Shown here in pieces: positions 1 to 9,227 of a DNA stretch of 64,000 nucleotides (positions are counted from its first letter, which is position 1; every line of letters starts with the position of its first letter). The notes below the pieces were generated by a model, which was not told the origin of the DNA, did no database searches, and worked only from the letters and a program-made list of their open reading frames with translations. Source of the stretch: CALFCX01 sp041650595 (GTDB lineage: Bacteria > Margulisbacteria > WOR-1 > JAKLHX01). Location of the stretch: the NCBI GenBank assembly GCA_041650595.1, contig JBAZKW010000011.1, positions 1 through 64,000 of the forward strand, given 5' to 3'. A program made the translations under genes and the position numbers.

Positions 1-78
1 AATGGAATAAGCACCTGGAATATAATTTAACCAGCAGCTGAGTCTTATATATTCCCGTTTTTTACTTTTGACTTTATA

Positions 79-98
79 CCTGCCTACCGGCAGGCAGG
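79..98. repeat. Imperfect palindrome downstream of the R3H ATPase gene
   Basis: A GC-rich inverted repeat (CCTGCC ... GGCAGG) lies four bases beyond the stop codon of the minus-strand gene ending at 103. On the minus strand it is followed by A/T-rich sequence, so it could help end transcription, but there is no clean T-run. It looks like one of the small palindromic repeats scattered over this window. Bases 1-78 show no gene start or other feature I can support. Confidence 0.5.
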
Positions 99-102
99 CT
101 TT

Positions 103-1629
103 TTACTTCGGAAATATCCTGATCTTCCTGTTCGGCTCAGATCCGAAGGACTGCGCTTTTAGGCCGTAGCGCTCTATAAGCTGGTGCTGAAGCCTTCTTA
201 TATAAGAGTTTTGCGGAGCAAGATCGACAGGCTTTCCCGTAGATTTTACGGATACCGCGGCTTTTTCGACTTCTTCGGACGCGGAGTTTTCGAGTATATC
301 GGTATCAAATATCCTGAAATACCCTTTTAAAAAACGGTTTATCTGCGGATGGGTCTTGTTCTTTATAACATGAACAGGAAGATTGTGTTCCCTGGCAATT
401 TTTAGTATTTTTGATCCCTGCACCGCTTTGGACCTTATTGCCAAAACAACATTGGCTTCGTCCGGAGAATCCACCACTTCGGCATCCACACCCAATGCGC
501 TTATGCATTTTTCAAGCGCGCTGTTATTTATGCCGAACGGGAAAATTTTTACCAGGTCATCCTGTTTTTGGACTATGGCCGCTTCTATGGCTTCGTTGGA
601 CATTTCAGGCATAGCCTCTTGTGTGGGTATCTGTTTTATCTCGATCTCTCCGTCAGGCTTCCTAATTCGCACTTCGGGAAGCGGGATCTTGCCCCTCAAA
701 AGAAAATCGACAGCTGCCGCCGTATCATGGTAAACTGCCATTTCGTCCCTTTGGCGTATTTCGATTACGATATCAAAAGTTGGCGGAGCTTTTCTCTCCA
801 GCACTGCTTTTTGGGTCTTGCGGCGCTTTGCCTCTTCATCCCCCAAAATGACGGTCTGAATTCCGCCGATCAGATCGCTAAGTGTGGGATTTGATATAAG
901 ATTGTCAAGCGTAATACCGTGAGCTGTGCCAATCAGCACTACTCCCCTTTCAGCTATCGTCCGTGCGGCTTCGGACTCGGCTTGCGTGCCGATCTCATCG
1001 ATAATTATGACTTCCGGCATGTGATTTTCTACTGCTTCGATCATCACTGCGTGCTGTTTGTCGGGAGAAGGTACCTGCATCCTGCGCGCTTTGCCTATGC
1101 CCTCATGCGGAATGTCTCCATCCCCGGCTATTTCATTGCTTGTATCTACAACTATGACCCTTTTTCCCATCTCGCCGCTCAGCACCCTGGCGGATTCCCT
1201 GAGCTTTGTTGTCTTGCCTATACCCGGAGGCCCGAGGAACAAAATACTTTTGTTGGAGCGGATTATGTCCTTTATTATATCTATCGTTCCGTAGGCTGCT
1301 CTGCCTACCCTGCAGGTAAGGCCTATTATCTTGCCTGTCCGGTTGCGGATAGCTGAGATCCTGTGAAGCGTCCTTTCGATCCCGGCGCGGTTGTCGGCGG
1401 TGAATTTGCCCAGTTTGGAAGAGACATAATCTATGTCTTCCTGGGCTACGATCTCGTCTTCAAGATAGAATACTTTTTTTTCAAAACGGATCTCGGGGAT
1501 CTTTCCAAGGTCCAGTATCACTTCTATCATGTCGGAAAAGTCCATTGAAGAATATATCTTGTCTTTTATGCGCGGGGGCAGGACTTCGAGCAGGCTTTTT
1601 AAGGCGTCTGATATCCTTATTTCTGCCAC
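103..1629 (-). CDS. R3H-domain AAA+ ATPase (SpoIIIAA/Ycf45-like)
   Basis: A 508-residue P-loop ATPase with a C-terminal nucleic-acid-binding domain. Walker A is GPPGIGKTT (about 133-141) and Walker B VIIIDEIG (about 207-214). The final 40 residues (PQNSYIRRLQH ... RKIRIFP) have the R3H signature with its Arg-x3-His. Family members resemble the SpoIIIAA/type II secretion ATPase fold and are predicted to bind single-stranded nucleic acid; their role is not established. The start is GTG directly after the HU stop codon, so the two genes are probably translationally coupled. It is the last gene of the por-HU transcription unit. Family assignment is firm; cellular function is unknown. Confidence 0.85.
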   Translation of the reverse strand: MAEIRISDALKSLLEVLPPRIKDKIYSSMDFSDMIEVILDLGKIPEIRFEKKVFYLEDEIVAQEDIDYVSSKLGKFTADNRAGIERTLHRISAIRNRTGKIIGLTCRVGRAAYGTIDIIKDIIRSNKSILFLGPPGIGKTTKLRESARVLSGEMGKRVIVVDTSNEIAGDGDIPHEGIGKARRMQVPSPDKQHAVMIEAVENHMPEVIIIDEIGTQAESEAARTIAERGVVLIGTAHGITLDNLISNPTLSDLIGGIQTVILGDEEAKRRKTQKAVLERKAPPTFDIVIEIRQRDEMAVYHDTAAAVDFLLRGKIPLPEVRIRKPDGEIEIKQIPTQEAMPEMSNEAIEAAIVQKQDDLVKIFPFGINNSALEKCISALGVDAEVVDSPDEANVVLAIRSKAVQGSKILKIAREHNLPVHVIKNKTHPQINRFLKGYFRIFDTDILENSASEEVEKAAVSVKSTGKPVDLAPQNSYIRRLQHQLIERYGLKAQSFGSEPNRKIRIFPK

Positions 1630-1908
1630 TTATTTACCTCTTATGGCTTTTTTTAGGTTAAAACCCGCAACAAAGACAGGGCATTTTGTTGCGCTGATCT
1701 CCATCTGCTGGCCGGTCCTCGGATTTCTTCCTATCCTTCCCTTGCGCGTCTTTACCGCAAAATTTCCGAAACCCACAAGCCGTACCTTTTCCCCTTTGGC
1801 AAGGGTTTCAGTGAGCATTTCTATGGCGGCATCCACTATGCGTTCCATCTGTGCCTTTTTGTCCCCGAATTTTGCCGCCAGTTTTTCCGCCAGTTCTTTT
1901 TGGTTCAT
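1630..1908 (-). CDS. hup: HU-type DNA-binding protein
   Basis: A 92-residue HU/IHF-family histone-like protein that bends DNA and compacts the nucleoid as a dimer. It has the family layout: N-terminal helices, the GFGNF turn, and the arm motif GRIGRNPRTGQ that inserts into the minor groove. Its ATG overlaps the porB TGA as ATGA, so the two are coupled, which ties a nucleoid protein to a central-metabolism operon. HU rather than IHF is likely because only one short subunit is present. Confidence 0.92.
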   Translation of the reverse strand: MNQKELAEKLAAKFGDKKAQMERIVDAAIEMLTETLAKGEKVRLVGFGNFAVKTRKGRIGRNPRTGQQMEISATKCPVFVAGFNLKKAIRGK

Positions 1909-2846
1909 ATTTTATCGCCTCCTCCGAAACAATCACATTTTTTCTTCAAAAGTTCCCATTTTTTATCTATCTCGGCCTGAAGATCTTCCAGTAATTTTGC
2001 GTTCTCGGGCTTAAAGAGATGTCTGAACCTGTTCTGCGGCTTCAAAAATTCTATCAAAGGCTTCTTTTCTTTTGGAGTATATGTAATAGTATATTTCCCG
2101 TTCTCAACCTCATAAAGCGGCCAAAAACAGGTATCTACCGCTATTTTGCCAAGCTCTACGGTCTTGTCCATCGGATAACCCCATCCCAGCTGGCACGGTT
2201 GGAGCACGTTTATAAATTTAGGCCCTCTTATCGACATGGCTTTTTCGACTTTTTTAGTAAGATCTCTCCAGTCGCCGACAACACTTTGCGCGGCGTACGG
2301 AATATTGTGAGCTACCATACATTCGGTCAGATCTTTTCTGGTCATTACCTTTCCCTGTTTTACTTTGCCCGCCGGTTCAGTCGTAGTGTTGGCGCCTCTG
2401 GGAGTCGCTCCGGACCTTTGTACGGAAGTGTTCATGTAGGCCTGGTTATCGTAACAGACATACAGCATGTCGTGGCCTCTTTCCATCGCTCCCGAAAGAG
2501 ACTGGAATCCTATGTCATATGTTCCGCCGTCACCGCCAAATGCTATAAATCTGATGGTATCGTTTATTTTTCCCTGTTTTTTAAGGGAATTATAGGCGGC
2601 TTCGACACCGGACATGGTAGCGGCGGCATTTTCAAAGGCGCTGTGAAGAAAAGGTGTTTTCCATGCACTAAAAGGGAATATTGTAGTAGAGACTTCGAGA
2701 CATCCTGTAGCGGAAACTACTACTACCGGTTCTTTTACGGCCATAAGGACCTGTCTGACTATTATGGGAGCTCCGCAGCCGGGACACATGCGGTGTCCGC
2801 CGGTAAGGCGGTCTTCCCTTGCCGCTAGTTCTTTTATTGTCGCCAT
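1905..2846 (-). CDS. porB: 2-oxoacid:ferredoxin oxidoreductase, TPP-binding beta subunit
   Basis: A 313-residue beta subunit of a pyruvate synthase-type oxidoreductase. The complex decarboxylates pyruvate with CoA to acetyl-CoA and CO2, reducing ferredoxin, or runs in reverse. CPGCG near residue 21 supplies cluster-ligand cysteines. The TPP/Mg motif is visible as GDGGTYDIG followed by YDNQAYMNTSVQ, typical of PorB. It directly follows porA with no gap and overlaps HU by four bases. Pyruvate is the likeliest substrate from the subunit layout, but 2-ketoisovalerate or 2-oxoglutarate cannot be excluded from sequence alone. Confidence 0.9.
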   Translation of the reverse strand: MATIKELAAREDRLTGGHRMCPGCGAPIIVRQVLMAVKEPVVVVSATGCLEVSTTIFPFSAWKTPFLHSAFENAAATMSGVEAAYNSLKKQGKINDTIRFIAFGGDGGTYDIGFQSLSGAMERGHDMLYVCYDNQAYMNTSVQRSGATPRGANTTTEPAGKVKQGKVMTRKDLTECMVAHNIPYAAQSVVGDWRDLTKKVEKAMSIRGPKFINVLQPCQLGWGYPMDKTVELGKIAVDTCFWPLYEVENGKYTITYTPKEKKPLIEFLKPQNRFRHLFKPENAKLLEDLQAEIDKKWELLKKKCDCFGGGDKI

Positions 2847-4025
2847 TTATCTGACTCCTTTATATTGTATTGGTTCTTTCATCTTTCCGCTTTCTGCAGT
2901 ATTTTTGAGCTCATCAAAGATCTCCGTAATATGAGCATGAGTTACTTCTCTGCCCCCGAGACCGGTTATGTAATTTATGATCAGGGGTTTTTGTTTTTTG
3001 TCATAGAGGCAGCTTCTTATTTCATCGTACAGAGGTCCGCCTTTTGCCGAAAACCCGTCACATTTTTCGACGACCGCTACGGCTTTCATACGTTCAAGTT
3101 CCGCTGCTATTTCTTCGCCGGGGAAAGGCCTGTACACTCTTAGTTTCAAAAGTCCGATCTTTACCCCTTTGTCCCTAAATTCGTCAATAACCGATTTGGC
3201 CGAACCGGCTACCGAACCAAGGCATACTATAGCCATTTCAGCATCGTCCATTTTATATTTTTCGAAAAACCCGTATTCCCTGCCGAATTTCTTGCCATAT
3301 TCCCTGCCTACTTCAAGTATTATCTCTTTGGCCGATTTCATGGCTTCGGCTACTTGCACTTTGTGCTCGAAATAATAATTTTGGAGATCAAGAGCTCCGA
3401 TCGTCACGGGATTTTTCAGGTCAAGAAGGTTCGTATATGCAGGGAATTTACCAACGTACTCTTTTACCACATCATCGTCCAACATCTCGATCTTTTCAAG
3501 ACAATGGCTTATTATAAACCCGTCAGTCGTGACCATTGTCGGAAGTTTTACTTTGGGATGTTCCGCTATCCTTACTGCCTGGAGCATATTGTCATAGGCT
3601 TCCTGGCTGTTCTCCGAAAATATCTGTATCCAGCCGAAATCCCTTGCCGCAAAAGTATCGCTGTGATCGTTGTGTATGTTTATGGGGCCGCTGAGCGCAC
3701 GGTTAACCTCGGGCATCACTATCGGGAGCCTTAGTGCCGAAGCAATCGGAAGCATCTCGTACATAAGCGCCAGTCCCTGTGATGAAGTACCTGTCATAGC
3801 TCTAGCTCCTGCCGCGGAAGCCGCGATTGTCGCGCTCATCGCGCTGTGTTCGCTCTCCACAGGCACATATTCCGTATTTACCAGCCCATCGGCGACGAAC
3901 TGCGAAAATATCATTACAATTTCAGTAGCCGGAGTTATGGGATATGCGGCCACAACATCCGGATTTATCTGGCGCATAGCCTCAGCCATAGCTTCGTTAC
4001 CGGTTTTTGCGACAACCTGAACCAT
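2847..4025 (-). CDS. porA: 2-oxoacid:ferredoxin oxidoreductase, alpha subunit
   Basis: A 392-residue alpha subunit carrying the pyrimidine-binding half of the TPP site. The N-terminal AAYPITPATEI motif and the EHSAM segment are hallmarks of POR/VOR/KOR alpha chains, followed by the TSSQGLALM region and a C-terminal transketolase-like domain (about 250-390). It works with PorB, PorC and PorD. It lies between porD (78 bases upstream, with a palindromic repeat in the gap) and porB (adjacent). Length is normal for the separate-subunit form of the enzyme. Confidence 0.92.
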   Translation of the reverse strand: MVQVVAKTGNEAMAEAMRQINPDVVAAYPITPATEIVMIFSQFVADGLVNTEYVPVESEHSAMSATIAASAAGARAMTGTSSQGLALMYEMLPIASALRLPIVMPEVNRALSGPINIHNDHSDTFAARDFGWIQIFSENSQEAYDNMLQAVRIAEHPKVKLPTMVTTDGFIISHCLEKIEMLDDDVVKEYVGKFPAYTNLLDLKNPVTIGALDLQNYYFEHKVQVAEAMKSAKEIILEVGREYGKKFGREYGFFEKYKMDDAEMAIVCLGSVAGSAKSVIDEFRDKGVKIGLLKLRVYRPFPGEEIAAELERMKAVAVVEKCDGFSAKGGPLYDEIRSCLYDKKQKPLIINYITGLGGREVTHAHITEIFDELKNTAESGKMKEPIQYKGVR

Positions 4026-4070
4026 TTAATTTCTCCCTTCAATATTTGGAATTGATCTTTCAATTCATTT

Positions 4071-4100
4071 GTACGGGCGGGTTTAAAACCCGCCCTCTAC
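4071..4100. repeat. Family A palindromic repeat (porD-porA gap)
   Basis: A short inverted repeat with arms GGGCGGGTTT / AAACCCGCCC flanked by GTA and TAC. It belongs to a family of about 30-bp palindromes also seen near 23255, 25321, 25577 and 47666. It sits inside an operon, so it is unlikely to be a strong terminator and may act as an mRNA hairpin tuning subunit levels. Confidence 0.8.
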
Positions 4101-4103
4101 AAT

Positions 4104-4391
4104 CTATCTTTCGCTAACCATCTTTATCGCTTTGACGGGCTTTACAGGACAAACTGTCTCGCATATACCGCAGCCTTTGCAATAGTTAAAATCTATATCG
4201 GTCATTTTGCCGTCCTTTGCATGGATGGCGCTGTCAGGACAATAAATATAGCAGAAAAGGCAGTTTATACAGGTCTTTTCATCTTTTACCGGCCTTTTGG
4301 ACCTCCAATCACCGGTATGGAACTGTGTTGCTGAGCCGGCCTTTAAAATGTCTCCTTCAGGAAGTTCCTTCCATCCAAGATCTTGTGCCAT
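4104..4391 (-). CDS. porD: 2-oxoacid:ferredoxin oxidoreductase, delta (ferredoxin) subunit
   Basis: A 95-residue subunit with two [4Fe-4S] motifs, CINCLFCYIYCP and CKGCGICETVCP, of the CxxCxxCxxxCP type. It passes electrons from the TPP/CoA site of PorAB to external ferredoxin. The order porC-porD-porA-porB is the usual one for four-subunit enzymes. One base separates it from porC. Confidence 0.92.
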   Translation of the reverse strand: MAQDLGWKELPEGDILKAGSATQFHTGDWRSKRPVKDEKTCINCLFCYIYCPDSAIHAKDGKMTDIDFNYCKGCGICETVCPVKPVKAIKMVSER

Positions 4392-4392
4392 C

Positions 4393-4971
4393 TTATTCCC
4401 CTTTCACTTCGTCATAAGCTCTTTTTACCGCGTTCAGATTCCCCTCGATTACTTCGGGCTTTGACACAAATTTTTTAGCAAGTTTTTTCTTAAGGTCATC
4501 AATCATGTGGTTAAAATCAAGCAACCCTGTAGCTTTTATAAGAGCTCCGAGCATCGGCGTATTAGGGATGTCCTTGCCGATAGTCTCTTTTGATATTTTT
4601 GAAGCATCGACCGCAAAGACTTTTCCGCCTTTGAACTTGATCATTTCCCTTACTTCTTTTGCCGATGACGGCGTATTGACAATGATCACGCCTTCTGAAG
4701 GAAGCCCTTTGGTAACGTCTATTGTTCCTATTAGTGTCGGGTCAAGAACTAATACTATGTTCGGTTCGGTTATTCCGTAGTGGATGGTAATGGGGTCGGC
4801 GCTTATCCTGTTAAAAGAGGCGACAGGCGCGCCCATTCTTTCAGGGCCGTACTCCGGGAATGCCTGGATATATTTTCCAAGGCTCATAGCCGCGTCCCCC
4901 AGCAAAAGAGCGGCAGTTTTAGCCCCCTGCCCGCCTCTCCCGTGCCATCTTATCTCGGTTATTTGTTTCAT
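4393..4971 (-). CDS. porC: 2-oxoacid:ferredoxin oxidoreductase, gamma subunit
   Basis: A 192-residue gamma subunit, the CoA-handling domain. The opening EIRWHGRGGQGAKTAA and the segment FPEYGPERMGAPV are diagnostic of this family. It immediately follows the YIP1-like membrane gene with no gap and is the first por gene to be translated. No cofactor residues beyond the family pattern stand out. Confidence 0.92.
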   Translation of the reverse strand: MKQITEIRWHGRGGQGAKTAALLLGDAAMSLGKYIQAFPEYGPERMGAPVASFNRISADPITIHYGITEPNIVLVLDPTLIGTIDVTKGLPSEGVIIVNTPSSAKEVREMIKFKGGKVFAVDASKISKETIGKDIPNTPMLGALIKATGLLDFNHMIDDLKKKLAKKFVSKPEVIEGNLNAVKRAYDEVKGE

Positions 4972-5676
4972 CTACACAGTCCACCTTTCTATTATCGCTA
5001 TTATTTTTGATCCTGCGGTCATTTGTAATAATAGCACCAAAAATACTGCTGTAAAAGAGGCCAAAAGCGCTTTTGATTTAGAAAGCCCGTAAATTTTTCT
5101 CATTGCTATGCTCCAAAGCCCCCACAGATAGAAGATCAGCACTACAAAGAGCAGGTTAAGCCCTACTTCCAGGTTTTGCTGCGAAAGGGCCTTGTATCTT
5201 GTTGCCATGGCAATGACAGGCACAAGAGAAAAAGGGATAAGCACGGCTCCGCTGTAAAAGGATGCTTTTATCATACTTTGGAGATCGCCTGTTTCGCCGA
5301 ACTTACCTGCTGCATAATTTAGCAGCAAGGATATCAGGTAAAAAAATGAAAATACGAGGCCCATTATTACCGAGCCGGCGATCATATAGATCATAACGAA
5401 GAAAATAAAGCAGAAAAAAGAGAACAACGGAATGATTATTGCCAGTTTTGCTCCGCTTATGCCTACGATAAGAACCGATACCATGGGTAGGATCGTTGCC
5501 GTGAATACAAAGACCGACATAAGGAATGAAAATATACAGCAGGATATAAGAAGGAATGTGACAGGCTTATCCTTTAGGGGGCCTTGTTCCATACGGGTAA
5601 AGAAGAATATCGGCCTGAAAAGTATCTTAATCAGATCATCCTTATACCAGCCTAACAGTCCTTCCGTCATAAACAA
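4972..5676 (-). CDS. YIP1-like multi-pass membrane protein
   Basis: A 234-residue integral membrane protein with about five to six hydrophobic segments (near 40-60, 70-95, 100-125, 145-165, 175-195, 205-230). The layout resembles bacterial YIP1-domain proteins, whose function is poorly known. It overlaps recR by ten bases and abuts porC, so it is cotranscribed in the recR-por block. The start could instead be the second Met at 5670. No catalytic motif is visible. Confidence 0.6.
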   Translation of the reverse strand: MFMTEGLLGWYKDDLIKILFRPIFFFTRMEQGPLKDKPVTFLLISCCIFSFLMSVFVFTATILPMVSVLIVGISGAKLAIIIPLFSFFCFIFFVMIYMIAGSVIMGLVFSFFYLISLLLNYAAGKFGETGDLQSMIKASFYSGAVLIPFSLVPVIAMATRYKALSQQNLEVGLNLLFVVLIFYLWGLWSIAMRKIYGLSKSKALLASFTAVFLVLLLQMTAGSKIIAIIERWTV

Positions 5677-6263
5677 GCCCTCCCTTCGAGCGATTTTAAA
5701 ATAGTGGCCTCGTCCGCGAAATCCATGTCGCAGCCTATAGGCAGACCATAGGCTATGCGGGTCAGTTTTATGCCGAGAGGCTTGATCAGTTTTGTGAGAT
5801 AAAAGACTGTTGCTTCGCTTTCCGTGGTCGGGTTGAGCGCCAGTATCACCTCTTCGGTCCCGTCTTTCAGCCTGCGGATAAGCTCTTTTATCCTGAGGTT
5901 GTCCGGCCCTACTCCGTCCAGCGGAGATAGAACCCCTCCTAATATATGGTAGACTCCCCTGTATTCGTTCGTCCTTTCGATAGCGATAAGGTCTTTTGGA
6001 TCAGAGACCACGCACACTGTTTTTTTGTTCCTGTTATGGTCACTGCAGATCGGACATGGGTCGTTTACGGTAAGGTTAAAACACTGGGAACAGTATTTTA
6101 TGCCCTTCTTTATTTTTTCGAGTGCCGACCGCAGAGATTCAACCTCATCTTCGGTTATGCCGAGGATATAGAATGCCAGGCGCTGGGCCGACTTTGGTCC
6201 GATCCCGGGCATTTTTTTAAATTCTTCTATAAGATCATTTACTGGCTGAGGGTAAAAAAGCAT
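5667..6263 (-). CDS. recR: Recombination mediator RecR
   Basis: A 198-residue RecR of normal length. It has the N-terminal helix-hairpin-helix (MPGIGPKSAQRLA), the four-cysteine zinc finger CSQCFNLTVNDPCPIC, and a Toprim domain (VCVVSDPKDLIAIERT, then YHILGGVLSPLDGVGP). It loads RecA at gaps together with RecO/RecF. The dnaX-ybaB-recR order upstream is the classic bacterial arrangement. Confidence 0.96.
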   Translation of the reverse strand: MLFYPQPVNDLIEEFKKMPGIGPKSAQRLAFYILGITEDEVESLRSALEKIKKGIKYCSQCFNLTVNDPCPICSDHNRNKKTVCVVSDPKDLIAIERTNEYRGVYHILGGVLSPLDGVGPDNLRIKELIRRLKDGTEEVILALNPTTESEATVFYLTKLIKPLGIKLTRIAYGLPIGCDMDFADEATILKSLEGRACL

Positions 6264-6276
6264 TTTTTATTAAGTT

Positions 6277-6588
6277 CTATAAACCGGGTATTTTTAAATT
6301 GTCGGTAATAGACTTCATCTTATTTTGGCTGACCACTTGTGTTTTTTCTATCGCCTCGGCGATCACGCTTTTGATCATTTCCGAAAGCTGTTTTACATCG
6401 TTCATGGGAGCAAGTGCCGGATCGATCTCCAGATTTAAAAGCTTGAATTGCCCGTTCATGGTTGCCTTTACCGCGCCGCGGCCTGCTCCTGTGGTAATGA
6501 TCTCTTTTTCAAGGGCCTCCGCTGTTTGCTTAATATCTTTTTGCATTTTAAACAGCTTGCTCATCATCTCCGCTGCTATTTCGCCCAT
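6277..6588 (-). CDS. ybaB: YbaB/EbfC nucleoid-associated protein
   Basis: A 103-residue YbaB/EbfC-family DNA-binding protein. An N-terminal coiled-coil helix precedes the family core (GRGAVKATMNGQFKLLNLEIDP). It lies between dnaX and recR as in most bacteria. Family members bind DNA as dimers and affect expression and nucleoid structure. Confidence 0.93.
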   Translation of the reverse strand: MGEIAAEMMSKLFKMQKDIKQTAEALEKEIITTGAGRGAVKATMNGQFKLLNLEIDPALAPMNDVKQLSEMIKSVIAEAIEKTQVVSQNKMKSITDNLKIPGL

Positions 6589-6609
6589 TGTTCTTCTCCT
6601 TTCAAAAGT

Positions 6610-8103
6610 TTATGAAACCACAGTCCCGTCGAACAGTTCTTCTATATCGGCGACCGAAACTGCCGCGGGGATTTCTGTTTTTTGAGACGGAGCTTTTACC
6701 TCACTCATTATACACGATACCGAAATGTTCCTGCCGGCCACTCCGCTTACGCACTCTTCCAAAAGGACCTTGTTCTTAGGATCTTCTATCCTGGATTTGT
6801 GGAAAGAATAACCTTTTTTAAAACTTATGATAAGCCTGCCATTTTTGTCCAGTTCGAGCGGTTCAGCCTCGTGAAGGGAGACATACCCGAACGGGCTTTT
6901 GCTTTTCATCTTTTCAAGTATCTCGCCCCATCCGGCTTTTATGGAAGAAATAAGCCCTCCTCCGGTTTCCTGAGCAACAGGTTTTTCCGCAGTCTTGTGC
7001 ACGGAGACTTCAGGAACTGCCTCTGTGCCCGTGCAGAGTTCTATCAGCGTCATCTCAAGCAACATGCGCAGAGACCTGTGCCATTTCATCTCGGCATCAG
7101 CGGAAGAAAGTTTTTTTACAATCTCTTTAAGCCTTGAAAGCGGAACTTTTGCACTGTCTGCTTTTAATGCTTCTACCTGGTTCTTGGGTATTTCAAGTAT
7201 TTCGGTGCTGCCTATTTTTGTCAAAAGAAGGTTCCTGAAATGCCACAGGAGATCTTTTGTCAGTTGAGGCACTGCTACTCCCTCTAGAATGGCTTTGTCC
7301 ACAAGGCTGACAGCTTTTTTTTCAGAGCCCTCCAGGACCGCTTTGCCTAGATCGAACAAAAATTGAGGTTCAGAAGTACCCAACACCTCGGTTACGTTTT
7401 CAAGCTTAATGGTATCTCCGCAATAGGATGAGAGCTGGTCTATCAAAGAAAGCGCATCCCTCAGTGAGCCTTCGGAAGCCCTGGCAATACTATCGAGCGC
7501 TTCGTCTTCTATCTTTATCTTTTCGGCAGCCGATATCTCTTTCAGATGTTTTACTATGTTTTCAGCGGAGATCCTGCCGAAATCGAACCTTTGGCACCTT
7601 GAAGATATAGTGACAGGGACTTTTTGCGGTTCCGTGGTCGCAAGTATAAAAACAGTATCGGAGGGCGGCTCTTCAAGAGTCTTTAACAAAGCGTTAAAAG
7701 CTTCGGGGCTGAGCATGTGGACCTCGTCTATTATATAGATCTTGTAAATCCCTTCTACGGGTTTATACGCGATCTTGTCTCTCAGCTCCCTTATATCGTC
7801 TATTCCCCTGTTGGATGCTGCGTCAATTTCGAAGACATTGATGGCATTGCCTCTGGTTATTTTTATGCACTGGTCGCACTTGCCGCACGGGTTTGCCTTT
7901 TTCCTGTCAGAGCAGTTAAGTGCTTTGGCAAATATCCTTGCAGTGGACGTTTTGCCCGTGCCTCTGGGCCCGGTAAACAGATATGCGTGCGCGATCCTGC
8001 TGTTGTTTATCGCATTTTTGAGCGTTGAGACTATCGGGTCCTGGCCGATTATTTCGTCAAAATCCTGCGACCTATACTTTCTGTAGAGCGAAATATGGGA
8101 CAT
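6610..8103 (-). CDS. dnaX: DNA polymerase III gamma/tau subunit
   Basis: A 497-residue clamp-loader ATPase. Walker A GPRGTGKTS (about 45-53), zinc-binding cysteines 64, 73, 76 and 79, Walker B IIDEVHML, and the SRC arginine finger in TISSRCQRF are all visible. The C-terminal third diverges, as is usual for tau. I see no obvious slippery frameshift site, so a separate gamma form is not indicated. It lies two bases downstream of alr. Confidence 0.95.
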   Translation of the reverse strand: MSHISLYRKYRSQDFDEIIGQDPIVSTLKNAINNSRIAHAYLFTGPRGTGKTSTARIFAKALNCSDRKKANPCGKCDQCIKITRGNAINVFEIDAASNRGIDDIRELRDKIAYKPVEGIYKIYIIDEVHMLSPEAFNALLKTLEEPPSDTVFILATTEPQKVPVTISSRCQRFDFGRISAENIVKHLKEISAAEKIKIEDEALDSIARASEGSLRDALSLIDQLSSYCGDTIKLENVTEVLGTSEPQFLFDLGKAVLEGSEKKAVSLVDKAILEGVAVPQLTKDLLWHFRNLLLTKIGSTEILEIPKNQVEALKADSAKVPLSRLKEIVKKLSSADAEMKWHRSLRMLLEMTLIELCTGTEAVPEVSVHKTAEKPVAQETGGGLISSIKAGWGEILEKMKSKSPFGYVSLHEAEPLELDKNGRLIISFKKGYSFHKSRIEDPKNKVLLEECVSGVAGRNISVSCIMSEVKAPSQKTEIPAAVSVADIEELFDGTVVS

Positions 8104-8105
8104 GT

Positions 8106-9224
8106 TTAACTCCTGTAAATTCGCGGCACACGTTTGCCTATACCGCAGACGACCTCATAATTTATGGTCCCGTCAAGCCGGGCAATATCTCCGGCGGTTA
8201 TTTCTTCACTCCCGTCCGTACCTATCAAGACAGCTTCGTCGCCAACTTCTATTTTATCAAAACCTGTCTCAACCATTGTCATGTCCATCGTTACATTTCC
8301 GGCGATATGATATTTTTTGCCTTTAATAAGAACGGAGCCTTTGTTCGACAATCCTCGCGATAGCCCGTCGGCATATCCTACCGGCAATGTTGCGATCCTT
8401 GTGTCAGAAGCGGTGTAATAAGAGGCTCCGTAGCTTACCGAGGTATTTTTCGGGACTTCTTTTATATATAGCACTTTTGTCTTAAAAGAAAGCACCGGTT
8501 CTATTTTGGGCCCGTTGCCGTTGTTCTCAAAAGGTTTTAGTCCGTAAATGCATATCCCTACCCTTACCATATCAAGCCTGGTCTGAGGAAAATTGATCAT
8601 TGCGGCGCTGTTGGCGGCGTGAAGTATGGGGATCTTGATCCCCGCGGCTTTTACCGATGAAACGATCTTGTTGAATTTACTAAATTGTTCCATGGTAAAT
8701 GTGCTTTCGGTGTCATCAGCTTTGGCAAAGTGAGTAAAAACACCTTCAAGCTCGATACCGGGAAGTGCTGCGATCTTTTCTATGAGCGCCTTTGCCTTAT
8801 CCGGAAGAACGCCCACCCTTGACATTCCCGTATCTATTTTTACGTGTACCTTTGCTTTTGAGCGTCTTTGCAGGGCTATGTCCGATAAAAGTTGTGCCAG
8901 ATCAAATGTATAGACAGTTTGGGTGATCCCGGCATCAAGGACCCTTTCCACATGGGCATGCGGAGTTTCGCTGAGTATAAGTATAGGGGCCTTTATCGAT
9001 GAAGACCTAAGTTCGAGTGCTTCTCCCAAAGACGCTACTCCAAAATAGTCGGCGCCGGCGCTTTCGGCGGCTTTGGAGATCTCGACCGATCCGTGTCCGT
9101 AAGCGTTGGCTTTTACTATTGCCATCAGCCTGACGTTTGGAGAGATCTCCTTTTTTATCTCACGCACATTACTTTTTAATTGATTCAGGTCTATTTCGGC
9201 ATATGTGGGCCTAAACGGTTCCAT
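8106..9224 (-). CDS. alr: Alanine racemase
   Basis: A 372-residue PLP enzyme making D-alanine for peptidoglycan. The PLP lysine lies in AIVKANAYGHG near residue 38, and the second catalytic base is the Tyr of SVSYGASYY in the C-terminal beta domain. Size and both active-site motifs are standard. Its presence implies a peptidoglycan wall. It sits two bases before dnaX and three after the kinase gene. Confidence 0.96.
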   Translation of the reverse strand: MEPFRPTYAEIDLNQLKSNVREIKKEISPNVRLMAIVKANAYGHGSVEISKAAESAGADYFGVASLGEALELRSSSIKAPILILSETPHAHVERVLDAGITQTVYTFDLAQLLSDIALQRRSKAKVHVKIDTGMSRVGVLPDKAKALIEKIAALPGIELEGVFTHFAKADDTESTFTMEQFSKFNKIVSSVKAAGIKIPILHAANSAAMINFPQTRLDMVRVGICIYGLKPFENNGNGPKIEPVLSFKTKVLYIKEVPKNTSVSYGASYYTASDTRIATLPVGYADGLSRGLSNKGSVLIKGKKYHIAGNVTMDMTMVETGFDKIEVGDEAVLIGTDGSEEITAGDIARLDGTINYEVVCGIGKRVPRIYRS

Positions 9225-9227
9225 TAT

